Source: Planctomycetota bacterium
GTDB taxonomy: Bacteria > Planctomycetota > Planctomycetia > Pirellulales > Pirellulaceae
Length of the DNA stretch: 64,000 nucleotides
Direction: 5' to 3'
Assembly: GCA_026692905.1 (NCBI GenBank)
Contig: JAPLNL010000047.1
Location: 1-64,000, forward strand
Shown here: positions 34,736-43,359 of the stretch, piece by piece
How positions within the stretch are numbered: the stretch's first letter is position 1
Layout of the letters: each line of letters starts with the position of its first letter
Notes under the pieces: generated by a model
Told to the model about the DNA's origin: nothing
The model's database searches: none
What the model saw: the letters and a program-made list of their open reading frames with translations, nothing else
Made by a program: the position numbers and the translations under genes

Positions 34736-36095
34736 ACAATGGCTTTTCGGCTTCCAGCTGCTTTGCTCGTCGCTGGTGATACTCAGCCTTGCCTTGGAAC
34801 GCTTCGTTTTCAGCGGACTTCTTCTTATAGTAGTCCGCCAAAAACACGTGAGCTTCTTTGTAGTTTGGGTCGCTCGTCAGAGCAGAGCGAATCCAAAACA
34901 ACCCAAACCGTTCCGATTCGTATTTGAACAAAATCTCGCCCATGGCAAACTTGGCGACCGCGTCGTTGGGGTCTTGCTTGACTTTGTCGCGAAGGAGCGT
35001 GATCTTGTCAAACTCAGTGCGCTCGGTAGAAACTCGTTCCAATTCCTTGTTGGCTTGCTCGGTATCCCCTAGTCGTCGAATCACTAACGCGTAGGCGCTG
35101 CGCGCAGTGAAGTCGCGAGGATTGTCTGCCAGAGCCATCTCCAGGTATTTTTTTGCGTCTGGGTAATTCCCAAGGTTGGACTCTACGATGCCTAATTCGG
35201 AAGCGGCTAGAAATCTCTCGGGCCATTCATCGAGACTCAGGTATGCATCCAGACATCGTTGCTTGTCCTCCACGACAACTTCCTTGAATAACTCGCGGCT
35301 CTTCTCAAGTTCTCCCATTTGGAAATGGCAACTCGCAAGAAACGTTTTGACCGCAAGTTCCTGCGGTCCTTTGCGAATCTTCTCCAGTACTTTGACCGCA
35401 TCCTCAGGCCGATTGCGACCGCAAAGCAGTCTCGCGTATCTCCAAGCCGATTTCGCGTGGTTCGGATCCTTTTTCATTGCCTCGGCATACTCTTTTTCGG
35501 CCAGCTCATTCGATTTGGTGTGTTCGTTTATCAATCCAAATCGATAGTTCACCATCGGATCATTGGGGTACTCTGCTTCGTATTGCTCAAGCACCTTGGA
35601 GGCATCGTCAAAGCGGGAGAGTGCTGCAAGACCATTGACGTACGCGTCGACAAACTCCGCTACGTCAGGTCCATCCTGGGCGATCCACTTCTTGATTTTG
35701 GATTCGTTGATTGGATCGAGTTCGCCTAAACTCGCAATCGCCAAACACTGTTCCTTGTCAAGCATTTCGCTATTGAATCCGCCTGACAACGCTGCTTGCA
35801 GGTGCTTCGACATCTTGTTGAACTCCTTCGTCAGACGAGCCGATCTCGCCAATAGGTAGTGCAACTCAGGCGTTTCTGAGCCAATGGTTTCAGCGATCTT
35901 GAGCCATGGTGACGCACGCTTGGCATCATTGACGAGCAATGCATTTTTCGCATAGGACGTCGCGATCCCCGCAAAGCCACCTCGATACAGAAAAACGCAG
36001 AACAGCAAAACGAACAAGGCGACCAAGACATAGATTCGTCTTGATCGCCCTGGGCTATGGCTGATTGCCGATTTTGGCTTTTTCTTTCGTGCCAT
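34734..36095 (-). CDS. TPR-repeat protein, membrane anchored
   Basis: A 453-residue protein (from ATG 36095) with a basic N-terminus, one membrane helix (IYVLVALFVLLFCVFLY) and then tetratricopeptide-like helical repeats to the end (for example NPDPM-like VNYRFGLINEHTKSNELAEKEYAEAMKKDPN; ASELGIVESNLGNYPDAKKYLEMALADNPRD; YKEAHVFLADYYKKK). It probably acts as a periplasmic scaffold. The last gene of a DUF1559-lipoprotein-TPR operon on the minus strand; the lipoprotein stop lies 22 nt upstream. A TTG start at 36116 is possible. The 3' end abuts a pseudogene on the other strand. Confidence 0.85.
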   Translation of the reverse strand: MARKKKPKSAISHSPGRSRRIYVLVALFVLLFCVFLYRGGFAGIATSYAKNALLVNDAKRASPWLKIAETIGSETPELHYLLARSARLTKEFNKMSKHLQAALSGGFNSEMLDKEQCLAIASLGELDPINESKIKKWIAQDGPDVAEFVDAYVNGLAALSRFDDASKVLEQYEAEYPNDPMVNYRFGLINEHTKSNELAEKEYAEAMKKDPNHAKSAWRYARLLCGRNRPEDAVKVLEKIRKGPQELAVKTFLASCHFQMGELEKSRELFKEVVVEDKQRCLDAYLSLDEWPERFLAASELGIVESNLGNYPDAKKYLEMALADNPRDFTARSAYALVIRRLGDTEQANKELERVSTERTEFDKITLLRDKVKQDPNDAVAKFAMGEILFKYESERFGLFWIRSALTSDPNYKEAHVFLADYYKKKSAENEAFQGKAEYHQRRAKQLEAEKPL

Positions 36096-36117
36096 TATTG
36101 CTTCAATCGTCTCCAAA

Positions 36118-36435
36118 TTAGAGACTATTGATAATCTCTTCCGCTTTGGCCTTGATTCTTGCCGGGTCTTTCAACTCTCGTAATTGGGTCAATGCCTTTT
36201 CTACCGCTTCCCCTTTGGCTGCATCCTTCGCTTTTAAGTCTCTTGCCGAATTCATGAGTCCCGAGAAATTGCTCCCCGTACGACCAGAGGTCTTCACGCC
36301 TTGAAGGCCTTCTTTGATGGTCTTAGCAGCGTCATAATCCATCTCAATCACGGCATTATTGTCGGGTCCGCCACCGCCACAACCTGTGATTCCAAACACG
36401 AAAAAGCAACCCAAAACAATCGACAGCACTTTCAT
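36118..36435 (-). CDS. Small lipoprotein of the DUF1559 operon
   Basis: From ATG 36435 the protein has 105 residues. Its signal MKVLSIVLGCFFVFGITGC gives a lipobox with Cys19, followed by a flexible GGGGPDNN stretch. The rest is helical and charged (EMDYDAAKTIKEGLQG; EALTQLRELKDPARIKAKAEEII-like). No family is recognised. It lies downstream of a DUF1559 gene with a terminator-like hairpin in between, as do small lipoprotein genes at three other DUF1559 loci in this window, though it is longer than those. Confidence 0.8.
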   Translation of the reverse strand: MKVLSIVLGCFFVFGITGCGGGGPDNNAVIEMDYDAAKTIKEGLQGVKTSGRTGSNFSGLMNSARDLKAKDAAKGEAVEKALTQLRELKDPARIKAKAEEIINSL

Positions 36436-36446
36436 TTTATTTCTTT

Positions 36447-36485
36447 CAAAAAAAATGCCCTCCCTTGCAGAAGCGAGGGAGGGCA
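36447..36485 (-). terminator. Intrinsic terminator or attenuator after DUF1559 gene
   Basis: A 10-bp perfect stem (36456-36465 with 36476-36485, TGCCCTCCCT) and a 10-nt loop is followed, on the minus strand, by eight T residues. It lies between the DUF1559 gene and the lipoprotein gene, so it could reduce read-through and lower expression of the downstream genes. Confidence 0.85.
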
Positions 36486-36502
36486 CGGACTTACTGAACG
36501 AA

Positions 36503-37567
36503 CTAGTTATCTAACGAGGCACTATCATTACCCTTGGCGGAACCAAGAGCTTGATAGGTCACGAGATTAGTACTTGAACTGATGAACTGAACCGATCCGT
36601 CGCCCATAGTGTGCATCGATCCACCTGTGTGATTGCTTCGCGATGGGAATACCCCGTCGTGATCTCCTTGGCAACCCATACATCCCGTATCCCAGCTAGC
36701 GGAGTTGCCTCGCCAGTTTGGTGGAGCAAGTGTATTGATCGCAGTGTTATAGTGTCCCGGTGCCATCCAGAAGTTTCCAGCTTCCGAATTCTGCCCTGCA
36801 CCACTCGCCGTGGCGAGAGCGTATGTATCCAACTGGGCTTGAGTCCAATACATGAACGGAGTGCTGCCTTGCGCGACTGTGGCAAAGTCTCCTGCACGAG
36901 TGAATTTGGAACCGGTCGCGTCACCCTTGACAAACTCCGCGATCATGATCGTGTTAGACAGACCGTCCTTAATGTCGGCAAAAGCAGAGTCTTTGAATCG
37001 ATCGTAGAATCCATTTCGATCTCCCGCATTACCGTTCCAGCCACCACAAGAACCGGAGGACCAACCGTAGTTGTTGTTACCTTTCCAACCCGTGTCAGCA
37101 TAAGCCGAATCGGATGGGCATTGGAACGAAGGAATCCTCGTATTTCCAATTGCTCCCGTCACCATGGTAGTCCCAGGTGCCAGCTTTGTGTACCAAGGAC
37201 GATAAGCGAAGTGAGGATAATCGTTTGCTCCATCGCTTTCCTTTGTGTTCAAAAAATAGATTTGGGTAAACAAGGCGCCTTGCTCAATATACGGAAGAAT
37301 TCCGCAGTGTGGCGAAAAACCGTTCCAACTCGAATCCTGCCCCCAACCCGTCGCGCCGCGAGTCGCCAAACGTCCACAAGTCTTAAACGCTGACTCGTAG
37401 TTGTGAACAGCTAATCCCAGCTGTTTCATGTTGTTGCTGCACTGCATACGGCGAGCAGCTTCGCGAGCCGCCTGTACCGCTGGGAGCAGCAAACCGACCA
37501 AAATACCAATGATGGCAATGACTACCAGGAGTTCAACAAGCGTGAACCCCTTCCTCAATCGTCTCAT
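36503..37567 (-). CDS. DUF1559 prepilin-like protein 1
   Basis: A 354-residue planctomycete DUF1559 (SBP_bac_10) protein. The N-terminus [37 protein letters not shown] is a type IV pilin-like signal, cut after Gly7 by a prepilin peptidase, with the long hydrophobic helix. The body includes the family's conserved [11 protein letters not shown] and the H-x9-DG motif (His after [11 protein letters not shown]). These proteins are thought to form surface pseudopilus or shell structures; their role is not settled. It is the first gene of an operon with a lipoprotein and a TPR protein, set apart by a terminator hairpin. Three more paralogues occur at 43-49 kb. Confidence 0.93.
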   Translation of the reverse strand: MRRLRKGFTLVELLVVIAIIGILVGLLLPAVQAAREAARRMQCSNNMKQLGLAVHNYESAFKTCGRLATRGATGWGQDSSWNGFSPHCGILPYIEQGALFTQIYFLNTKESDGANDYPHFAYRPWYTKLAPGTTMVTGAIGNTRIPSFQCPSDSAYADTGWKGNNNYGWSSGSCGGWNGNAGDRNGFYDRFKDSAFADIKDGLSNTIMIAEFVKGDATGSKFTRAGDFATVAQGSTPFMYWTQAQLDTYALATASGAGQNSEAGNFWMAPGHYNTAINTLAPPNWRGNSASWDTGCMGCQGDHDGVFPSRSNHTGGSMHTMGDGSVQFISSSTNLVTYQALGSAKGNDSASLDN

Positions 37568-37797
37568 GCGAAAATCCTTAAAAAAAAAGCTGGATGAGCA
37601 ACACAGGTTTTATCCGGGAGGATGCCCGAAGGTTACCCAAAAAAGAGTTGGACCGGTAATGGAGGTTCCACTACCCCAGTCCCCAATATTAGGGGGACAG
37701 CCCACCTTTATCAAGGTTTCTCGACTGTTTGAATGATCAATCGCAACGATTGTTTAATTACTCCACACCCTCACCTAAGCCGCAAAGTTTTCTTGAA
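37568..37797. promoter_or_regulatory. Upstream region of DUF1559 gene 1
   Basis: A 230-nt non-coding stretch ahead of the minus-strand DUF1559 gene. It holds a hairpin (GTCCCC/GGGGAC near 37677-37696) and purine-rich sequence just before the ATG (TTTAAGGATTTTCGC on the minus strand, AAGGA as ribosome binding site). No convincing promoter pair was found, and it is not obviously similar to the leaders of the other DUF1559 genes. Confidence 0.4.
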
Positions 37798-38104
37798 CAG
37801 ATCGGTCGGATCCGTCTGATCGGACAAATACGACCGATCTAAAAAAATCCGTCTGATCCGACCAATCTCATTCCTAACTGCCCGCAGTGCGGAAAAGCGA
37901 TGGCGTTGCGCACTGCCAAGCAAGGGCAAAACGCGGGTCAGCAATTCTGGGGTTGCACAGGATACCCAGATTGCAAAGGCACAGTGCGATTGTGATTAGT
38001 GCGATTATGATTGGACAGATCAGTCAGATCTGTCCAATCCGACCGATCTGTCTAATCAAAAATCGGTCCGATCTGTCGGATCAGACCAATCTGTCTGATC
38101 GATT
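37798..38104. repeat. GATC-rich degenerate repeat cluster
   Basis: Two blocks, 37798-37868 and 38006-38104, consist of degenerate units around GATCGGTCGGAT, GTCTGATC and GACCGATCTG, in both orientations, so the blocks are partly inverted relative to each other. They frame a short zinc-finger coding fragment. The cluster ends at the stop codon of the DUF1080 gene. Confidence 0.75.
37870..37995 (+). pseudogene. Orphan topoisomerase-type C4 zinc finger fragment
   Basis: The frame encodes NCPQCGKAMALRTAKQG and then FWGCTGYPDCKGTVRL before a stop. This is a complete four-cysteine finger of the kind found at the ends of DNA topoisomerase I and of NERD or Mrr-like nucleases. There is no start codon before the first cysteine pair and the reading frame is closed upstream by a stop within the repeat block, so it is a stray domain rather than a gene. 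Confidence 0.6.
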
Positions 38105-38106
38105 AA

Positions 38107-38751
38107 TTACTTCTTGACGTTGTCCGGCAACTCCATTACCTCGACTTTTCGAATGAGAACTTTGCTGCCTGGATCGTGCTGTTGGAACGCGAAGTATCCG
38201 TCCTTGAATGTCTTAGCAAAATCGAGGTACTCGTAGAGTTCATCACCGTTGACGGTGATTTTGATGCGAGTCACTTCTTTGCCTCGCCATACATCGTCGC
38301 GAACTTCTAGCTCGTACGTGAACCAGGTGTCCGGCTCGACGACTCTTTTGTAGACGTGGCACATTCCGTAGAGTGAACCGGTTCGGATCGGATCGGTGTG
38401 AGTGCTATCGATTTGAGCTTCATAGCCATCGGTGAAGCCTGGTTTGCGCGAGCATCGAAAGTAGAGGCCTGAGTTTCCTTTGTCGTTGATTTTCACTTCG
38501 GCTCGATACTTGAAATTCTTGTAGGGGCCTTTGGTGCAAACAATCATGGAGGCGCCGCCCGAGCCGGCGATTGCCCCATCGGTTATTTCCCACTTACTGG
38601 TTTCATCTTTACCGACCTTTTCCCATCCCTCCATTGTCTTTCCATCAAAGAGTGGCGTCCATTTGGCATCTTGGGCGTAAAGTGCATTGGATGGCAAGAA
38701 AGCGATTGCGACCAAAAGGCCGGACATTAGAAACCGAATCGTACGACTCAT
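38107..38751 (-). CDS. Exported DUF1080 (3-keto-disaccharide hydrolase-type) protein
   Basis: A 214-residue protein with a signal peptide (IRFLMSGLLVAIAFLPSNALYAQ) and one DUF1080 domain: WTPLFDGKTMEGWEKVG, GAIAGSGGASMIVCTKGPYKNFKYRAEVKINDKGNSGLYFR and the FQQHDPGSKVLIRKVEVMEL end. The fold is a concanavalin-like beta sandwich; related proteins hydrolyse 3-keto-glycosides, and others only bind sugar. It is common beside Gfo/Idh/MocA oxidoreductases in planctomycetes, but none is adjacent here. It is encoded divergently from the esterase gene. The 3' end meets the GATC repeat cluster. Confidence 0.92.
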   Translation of the reverse strand: MSRTIRFLMSGLLVAIAFLPSNALYAQDAKWTPLFDGKTMEGWEKVGKDETSKWEITDGAIAGSGGASMIVCTKGPYKNFKYRAEVKINDKGNSGLYFRCSRKPGFTDGYEAQIDSTHTDPIRTGSLYGMCHVYKRVVEPDTWFTYELEVRDDVWRGKEVTRIKITVNGDELYEYLDFAKTFKDGYFAFQQHDPGSKVLIRKVEVMELPDNVKK

Positions 38752-38976
38752 GCGTGGAGCTCCAGGAAAGTCAGTTGAGGATGGCTGCGATCCTTAGATG
38801 CAGCGTAAAGTGTTCTTGGATCATACTTGGCAACGCGTCCAGCGGACAGCAGGGAGCAGCCCACAACAAATGGACATCAGCCCGGGTTCGACAACAAGAT
38901 CAAGGGAGAGTAGCCTCTACTTTAAGGCGATAGCGCCGAATCTCGATCCTTTCCACTTCATTCCTAGGTAGCGTCC

Positions 38977-39870
38977 ATGAGCATTCGACTTCACTATTTC
39001 CCAATAGCGTTCCTTTCTCTCTTTTTCGCTCATCTTCCGGAATGCAATGCAGGAGAACCGCAGATAGTCACCCTTTGGCCTGAAAAGGCGCCTGGCGAAA
39101 CCAAGGAGTTACCACCAGAGGGGGAAGTTCCGGGTGCGACAAAATTCGTGGCTGGAAAGAGTATCTATTTGGTCACGAACGTGTCTAAGCCGGAACTTGC
39201 AATCTATAAACCAGAGCCGACAAAGAGCACAGGAGCGGCAGTCATCATTTGTCCTGGTGGCGGTCACAACTTACTGGCGTATGATCTCGAAGGAACTGAA
39301 ATTACGCAGTGGTTAAACAGCATTGGCATTACTGGAATTGTCTTGAAGTATCGTGTGCCTTTTCGCAATCCGGAATTCAAATGCGAAGCAGCATTGCAGG
39401 ACGCACAGCGTGCGGTAAGTGTCATCCGAGCCAGAGCCAAGGAGCTCGGCATTGAATCATCTAAAATTGGGATATTAGGATTTTCGGCAGGCGGTGAGGT
39501 GGCCGCGCGAGCTTCGCTTCAGCACGCCCAGCGAAAATACACAAGACTAGACGCTACCGACGAGATATCGTGCCGGCCAGACTTCTCGGTTCTAATCTAT
39601 CCTGCATATTTGGTGAACAAAGCCAATGTGTTGCTAGATGAACTCAAGCCGACCGCGGACACCCCGCCAACTTTTCTTGTTCACGCTTGGGATGATCCCG
39701 TTACTCCTCTGAGCAGTCTCTGCCTTGCGACCGAGCTAAAGAAAGCGGGAGTATCGTGCGAGCTGCACTTGTTTGCTTTGGGTGGCCATGGATACGGCAT
39801 GCGGCACGTAGATGGCTTACCTGTGACCGACTGGACTTCGCAAGCCACTGTTTGGTTGAAAAAGCGGTAG
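38977..39870 (+). CDS. Exported alpha/beta-hydrolase (acetyl esterase/xylan esterase-like)
   Basis: A 297-residue secreted hydrolase. A signal peptide (YFPIAFLSLFFAHLPECNA) is followed by VTLWPEKAPGE, the start seen in planctomycete esterases of the BD-FAE/acetyl-xylan esterase group. The oxyanion motif is CPGGGHNLLAYDLEG, the nucleophile Ser lies in GILGFSAGGEVAA, the acid in HAWDDPVTP and the base in GGHGYGMR, so the triad is complete. Likely substrate: an acetylated or feruloylated polysaccharide ester, unproven. It stands alone; the ribosome binding site is weak (TAGGTAGCGTCC). Confidence 0.9.
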   Translation: MSIRLHYFPIAFLSLFFAHLPECNAGEPQIVTLWPEKAPGETKELPPEGEVPGATKFVAGKSIYLVTNVSKPELAIYKPEPTKSTGAAVIICPGGGHNLLAYDLEGTEITQWLNSIGITGIVLKYRVPFRNPEFKCEAALQDAQRAVSVIRARAKELGIESSKIGILGFSAGGEVAARASLQHAQRKYTRLDATDEISCRPDFSVLIYPAYLVNKANVLLDELKPTADTPPTFLVHAWDDPVTPLSSLCLATELKKAGVSCELHLFALGGHGYGMRHVDGLPVTDWTSQATVWLKKR

Positions 39871-39962
39871 CAGAAGGCTTAAGGTAGCAGGCACTCGGCG
39901 TCTGAATGTGGTTTCACCTTCATCGCGTTCATCGGCGATAGGGATTCGAGTATATTGCAAGC

Positions 39963-40184
39963 ATGAATAATCCTACTTGCTCTGTTGACACCACCGCCTT
40001 GGAGCGTCCTTCTCCAAGTCTTTTGACGAACTACGTCCTCACTGGGCTCTTAAGTGGTCCTGCGTGTGTCTTGGTCAGGGCGGAGGCCACGTCGAGCCCG
40101 GTGGGGCTACTATGTGAAAGTCAGCAAAACCTACAGATGCTTTCCGAAATCCGGCAGCTTATAGCAGAATTGGCCAAGCGATAA
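39963..40184 (+). CDS. Small hypothetical protein
   Basis: A 73-residue frame, MNNPTCSVDT onward, with a short hydrophobic patch (LTNYVLTGLLSGPACVLV) and an amphipathic C-terminus (NLQMLSEIRQLIAELAKR). It ends 10 nt before the astD start, so it may belong to that transcript. No family recognised and no good ribosome binding site. Confidence 0.4.
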   Translation: MNNPTCSVDTTALERPSPSLLTNYVLTGLLSGPACVLVRAEATSSPVGLLCESQQNLQMLSEIRQLIAELAKR

Positions 40185-40194
40185 AGCAAAAGAC

Positions 40195-41637
40195 ATGCAA
40201 TCTTCGGTAAACTCAGGCGGGCGTCAGCATCGCAGCCCTGTAGACGACAGCATTACCTGGGCTGGCCAATGGGATGATTGCCAGACCATTGCGAGCGCCG
40301 CAGAAAGAGCAAGTTCGGCGTTTGAGACTTGGTCACGGACGCCGCTCGAGACACGGATTGGATTTGCGAAAAATTACGCGAGCTACTTGCAAGCCAATCG
40401 GCAAGCCATAGCCAGAACGATCACGTTGGAGTCTGGTAAGCCGCTTTGGGAGAGCGATTTGGAGGTCCAATCGGCGATTGCGAAAGTGGATAACGCGACG
40501 GAAGCGATCGGCAAGAGACGATGGACGACAAGCGAGGGTGCAGGCACCTCCTTTTCGGCGATCCGATACAAACCGCTTGGGATGATGGTGGTTTTAGGGC
40601 CATACAACTTGCCTTTGCATTTGCCGGGCGCGCATATTGTCCCAGCTCTTTTGGCGGGGAACACGGTGCTTTTTAAACCGAGCGAAAAGACGCCGGCCGT
40701 CGGCGATTGGATTCTGAATGCTTGGCGATCCACAGGTGCTCCGATTGGTGTTTTGGAGGGGATTCATGGTGCCGTCGAGCAAGCGAAATGGGCAGTCGGC
40801 TCCCCTGCGACCGCCGGGGTCCTCTTCACAGGTTCCTACTCCGCTGGCAAGCAACTGCATCTGCAGCTTGCAGGAAGGCCCGAGTGCCTGCTGGCCTTAG
40901 AGATGGGGGGCAATAATCCACTTGTCGTCGACCGGGTGAAAAGCCGACAAGCCGCCATCGTCAACGTCATTCAATCCGCCTTCATCACCAGCGGCCAACG
41001 CTGTACCTGCGCGCGAAGGTTGATCGTCGTCAATCATCCAGAAAATGCGGAATTCATTGAGGAGCTGAGCCGAAGCATCAAGAGGATTCAGGTAGGCAAT
41101 CCGTTGTCAGACAAACAACCGTTTATGGGCAGCTTGGTCTCCAATTCGGCAGCCGAGAGCATTTTGGCGGCACAAGCGGAATTGCGATCCCAAGGGGCGG
41201 TGGTCCTGAACGAGGCGAAGCTTCAGAACGCATCTAGGGCCGTTGTGACTCCAGGTCTAATGTTGTTGAAGGAAGCCCATGTTAAGGACGAAGAGCATTT
41301 TGGACCGTTGCTCACAGCGATGGTCGCGGACGACTTGGATCAAGCGATCTCGATTGCCAATCAAACCAAGTACGGACTTGCGGCCGGTTTGTTGTCCGAC
41401 GATCCGTCGTCCTATCATCATTTCCTAAATCACATTCGGGCGGGTATCGTCAATTGGAATTCGCCCACCACAGGAGCCAGTGGCAAGCTGCCGTTCGGGG
41501 GCACAGGTGCGAGCGGAAATCACCGACCGAGCGGTTATTTTGCTGCAGACTACTGTAGTTACCCGGTCGCCTCAATTGAAAATCATACGCTCAGCACAAC
41601 GACAAGCGTGCCACCTGGACTGGAGGAAATATTCTGA
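40195..41637 (+). CDS. astD: Succinylglutamate-semialdehyde dehydrogenase
   Basis: This 480-residue aldehyde dehydrogenase oxidises N-succinylglutamate 5-semialdehyde to N-succinylglutamate with NAD in the arginine succinyltransferase (AST) pathway. AstD-like features are the SPVDDSITWAG start, the PLGMMVVLGPYNLPLHLPGAHIVPALLAGNTVLFKPSE block, LEMGGNNPLVV with the general base Glu, and the nucleophile in SGQRCTCARRL. Residues LPFGGTGASGNHRPSGYFAADYCSYPVAS are typical of AstD at the C-terminus. The astB gene starts 2 nt after the stop, which confirms the assignment. Cytoplasmic. The first base of the frame overlaps no other gene. Confidence 0.93.
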   Translation: MQSSVNSGGRQHRSPVDDSITWAGQWDDCQTIASAAERASSAFETWSRTPLETRIGFAKNYASYLQANRQAIARTITLESGKPLWESDLEVQSAIAKVDNATEAIGKRRWTTSEGAGTSFSAIRYKPLGMMVVLGPYNLPLHLPGAHIVPALLAGNTVLFKPSEKTPAVGDWILNAWRSTGAPIGVLEGIHGAVEQAKWAVGSPATAGVLFTGSYSAGKQLHLQLAGRPECLLALEMGGNNPLVVDRVKSRQAAIVNVIQSAFITSGQRCTCARRLIVVNHPENAEFIEELSRSIKRIQVGNPLSDKQPFMGSLVSNSAAESILAAQAELRSQGAVVLNEAKLQNASRAVVTPGLMLLKEAHVKDEEHFGPLLTAMVADDLDQAISIANQTKYGLAAGLLSDDPSSYHHFLNHIRAGIVNWNSPTTGASGKLPFGGTGASGNHRPSGYFAADYCSYPVASIENHTLSTTTSVPPGLEEIF

Positions 41638-41639
41638 AG

Positions 41640-42992
41640 ATGCCTGAAAGAAATATCGAAATCAATATCGATGGAATGATTGGCCCAACGCATCACTTCG
41701 GAGGTTTGGGGGTCGGAAATATCGCCAGTCATGCCAGCCAAAATCAAATTTCCAACCCAAGAGAAGCAGCCTTGGAGGGACTTGCCAAAATGGAACGCGT
41801 GGCTGGGCTGGGGGTAGCGCAATATTACCTACCTCCGCCGACTCGTCCAAACTGGCAATGGCTTGAGACGATCGGCTATTCAGGAGACCGGCGGGATTTA
41901 TTGAGGCGATGTTACGACGAGTCTCCACGGCTGCTTTCGGCAGCGTACAGCTCGGCGTTTATGTGGACCGCCAACGCGGCCACGGTTGCCCCTGCGAGCG
42001 ATACCTCGGATGGTCGATTGCATCTGGTTCCTTCGAATTTATGCAGCAATTTGCATCGCGGCCAGGAAGCGGCAGAGCGGCGAGACCAGCTTCGCCAGAT
42101 GTTTCGAGAGGTCCCGAACTGCGACGTACATGAACCGCTTCCATCAGTTTGGGCATTGCGAGACGAAGGAGCAGCGAATCACATGCGTCTGTGTGGACCT
42201 GATGGTCAAAAAGCCATTCACCTATTCGTTTATGGGCAATCGGACGAATCTATGTCAGCAAAGTTTTTCTCTCGGCAATCCGAGCAAGCAGCCCGTTCCG
42301 TTGCACGCCGCATGAGCCTGAGAGACGATGATTGCGTTTTTGTGCAGCAAACGGCGCAAGCAATCGATGCCGGCGTTTTTCATAACGACGTGATCGCTAT
42401 GAGCAATGGCGGTGTAATGATTTATCATGAACTCGCATTTGAAAACAGCGATTCGACAATCGAATGCATCAATCAGAAGTTTGAACGCAAAACGGGGGCA
42501 AATCTCTTTTGCCGCAGCGTCAACGATTCAGAGCTACCGATTGCAGAGGCAGTAAGGAGCTACTTGTTCAACAGCCAATTGATTTCTGTCGAAAATGAAA
42601 ATGCTGGTGGAGACATGGAGCTCATTTGCCCCACCAACTGTTGTGATTCGAGTGCAGTCAGCAACCTGCTTCGTGGTTGGATCGAAGAGGCTGGCAATCC
42701 CATTCGCGGGGTTCGATACATGCCCTTGGGCCAGAGTATGAAAAACGGCGGGGGGCCAGCCTGTTTGCGACTGAGAGTGATGTTGAGTCCAACACAGCTA
42801 AAAGAGGTCGACGACCGTTTTATGGTTACAGAAGAGAGACTCATCAAACTTAGGACAGAAGTAAATAATTGGTATCCCGGTTCCATCGAACTGAGCGATC
42901 TTGCTCGTTTGGATTTCGCAGAGCATGTGGTAATGGCGGCCAAAACGATCGCATCTCTCGACTGTAGCGTTCCTTATGCAAAAAAATTCTAA
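41640..42992 (+). CDS. astB: N-succinylarginine dihydrolase
   Basis: A 450-residue enzyme that converts N-succinylarginine to N-succinylornithine, two ammonia and CO2, the second AST step. The amidinotransferase-fold signature is present: IDGMIGPTHHFGGLGVGN, AANAATV-type segment AFMWTANAATVAPASD, then FHNDVIAMSNGG with the catalytic His, and SMKNGGGPACLRLRV with the nucleophilic Cys. Length is normal. It follows astD by 2 nt. astA, astC and astE are not in this window, so the other steps must be encoded elsewhere or replaced. Downstream is a long regulatory region for a DUF1559 gene. Confidence 0.95.
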   Translation: MPERNIEINIDGMIGPTHHFGGLGVGNIASHASQNQISNPREAALEGLAKMERVAGLGVAQYYLPPPTRPNWQWLETIGYSGDRRDLLRRCYDESPRLLSAAYSSAFMWTANAATVAPASDTSDGRLHLVPSNLCSNLHRGQEAAERRDQLRQMFREVPNCDVHEPLPSVWALRDEGAANHMRLCGPDGQKAIHLFVYGQSDESMSAKFFSRQSEQAARSVARRMSLRDDDCVFVQQTAQAIDAGVFHNDVIAMSNGGVMIYHELAFENSDSTIECINQKFERKTGANLFCRSVNDSELPIAEAVRSYLFNSQLISVENENAGGDMELICPTNCCDSSAVSNLLRGWIEEAGNPIRGVRYMPLGQSMKNGGGPACLRLRVMLSPTQLKEVDDRFMVTEERLIKLRTEVNNWYPGSIELSDLARLDFAEHVVMAAKTIASLDCSVPYAKKF

Positions 42993-43359
42993 TTTTCGTT
43001 TTTTTTCGGGAACTTTTTTCAGGGGCGCCAAAACTTCCGGCGATGTGAGAATTTGGAGGTTTTTTTCGAGCCTGACGGCAGATATTTAACCCTAATTTCC
43101 GCAAAGAGCACTTGACGATGTGCAAAAGCGTCTTTTCGGCACCCTCCATTCGATTGACAGCACTGCCAAATATTCGTTCAATACCCGAACACACACATAC
43201 CTAAATTCTCCCCCGTAACTTCCTACGGAGGGCAGTAACACTGGGGACCTTTCCCGCCCTCAGGAAAAACAGTTCGACCGATTGAATTAGCCATCGAGGT
43301 CGTGATGGACGTCTTTGACATGGTGTCTTCTATTTTTTATTTCTGTGAAAGGCTTTATT
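42993..43359 (+). promoter_or_regulatory. Upstream region and leader of DUF1559 gene 2
   Basis: This 367-nt gap has a TTGACA at 43154-43159, a 17-nt spacer and TTCAAT at 43177-43182, a sigma-70-type promoter, with a second TTGACG at 43112. The leader from there to the ATG is about 175 nt. The layout recurs before DUF1559 genes 3 and 4. Confidence 0.6.
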
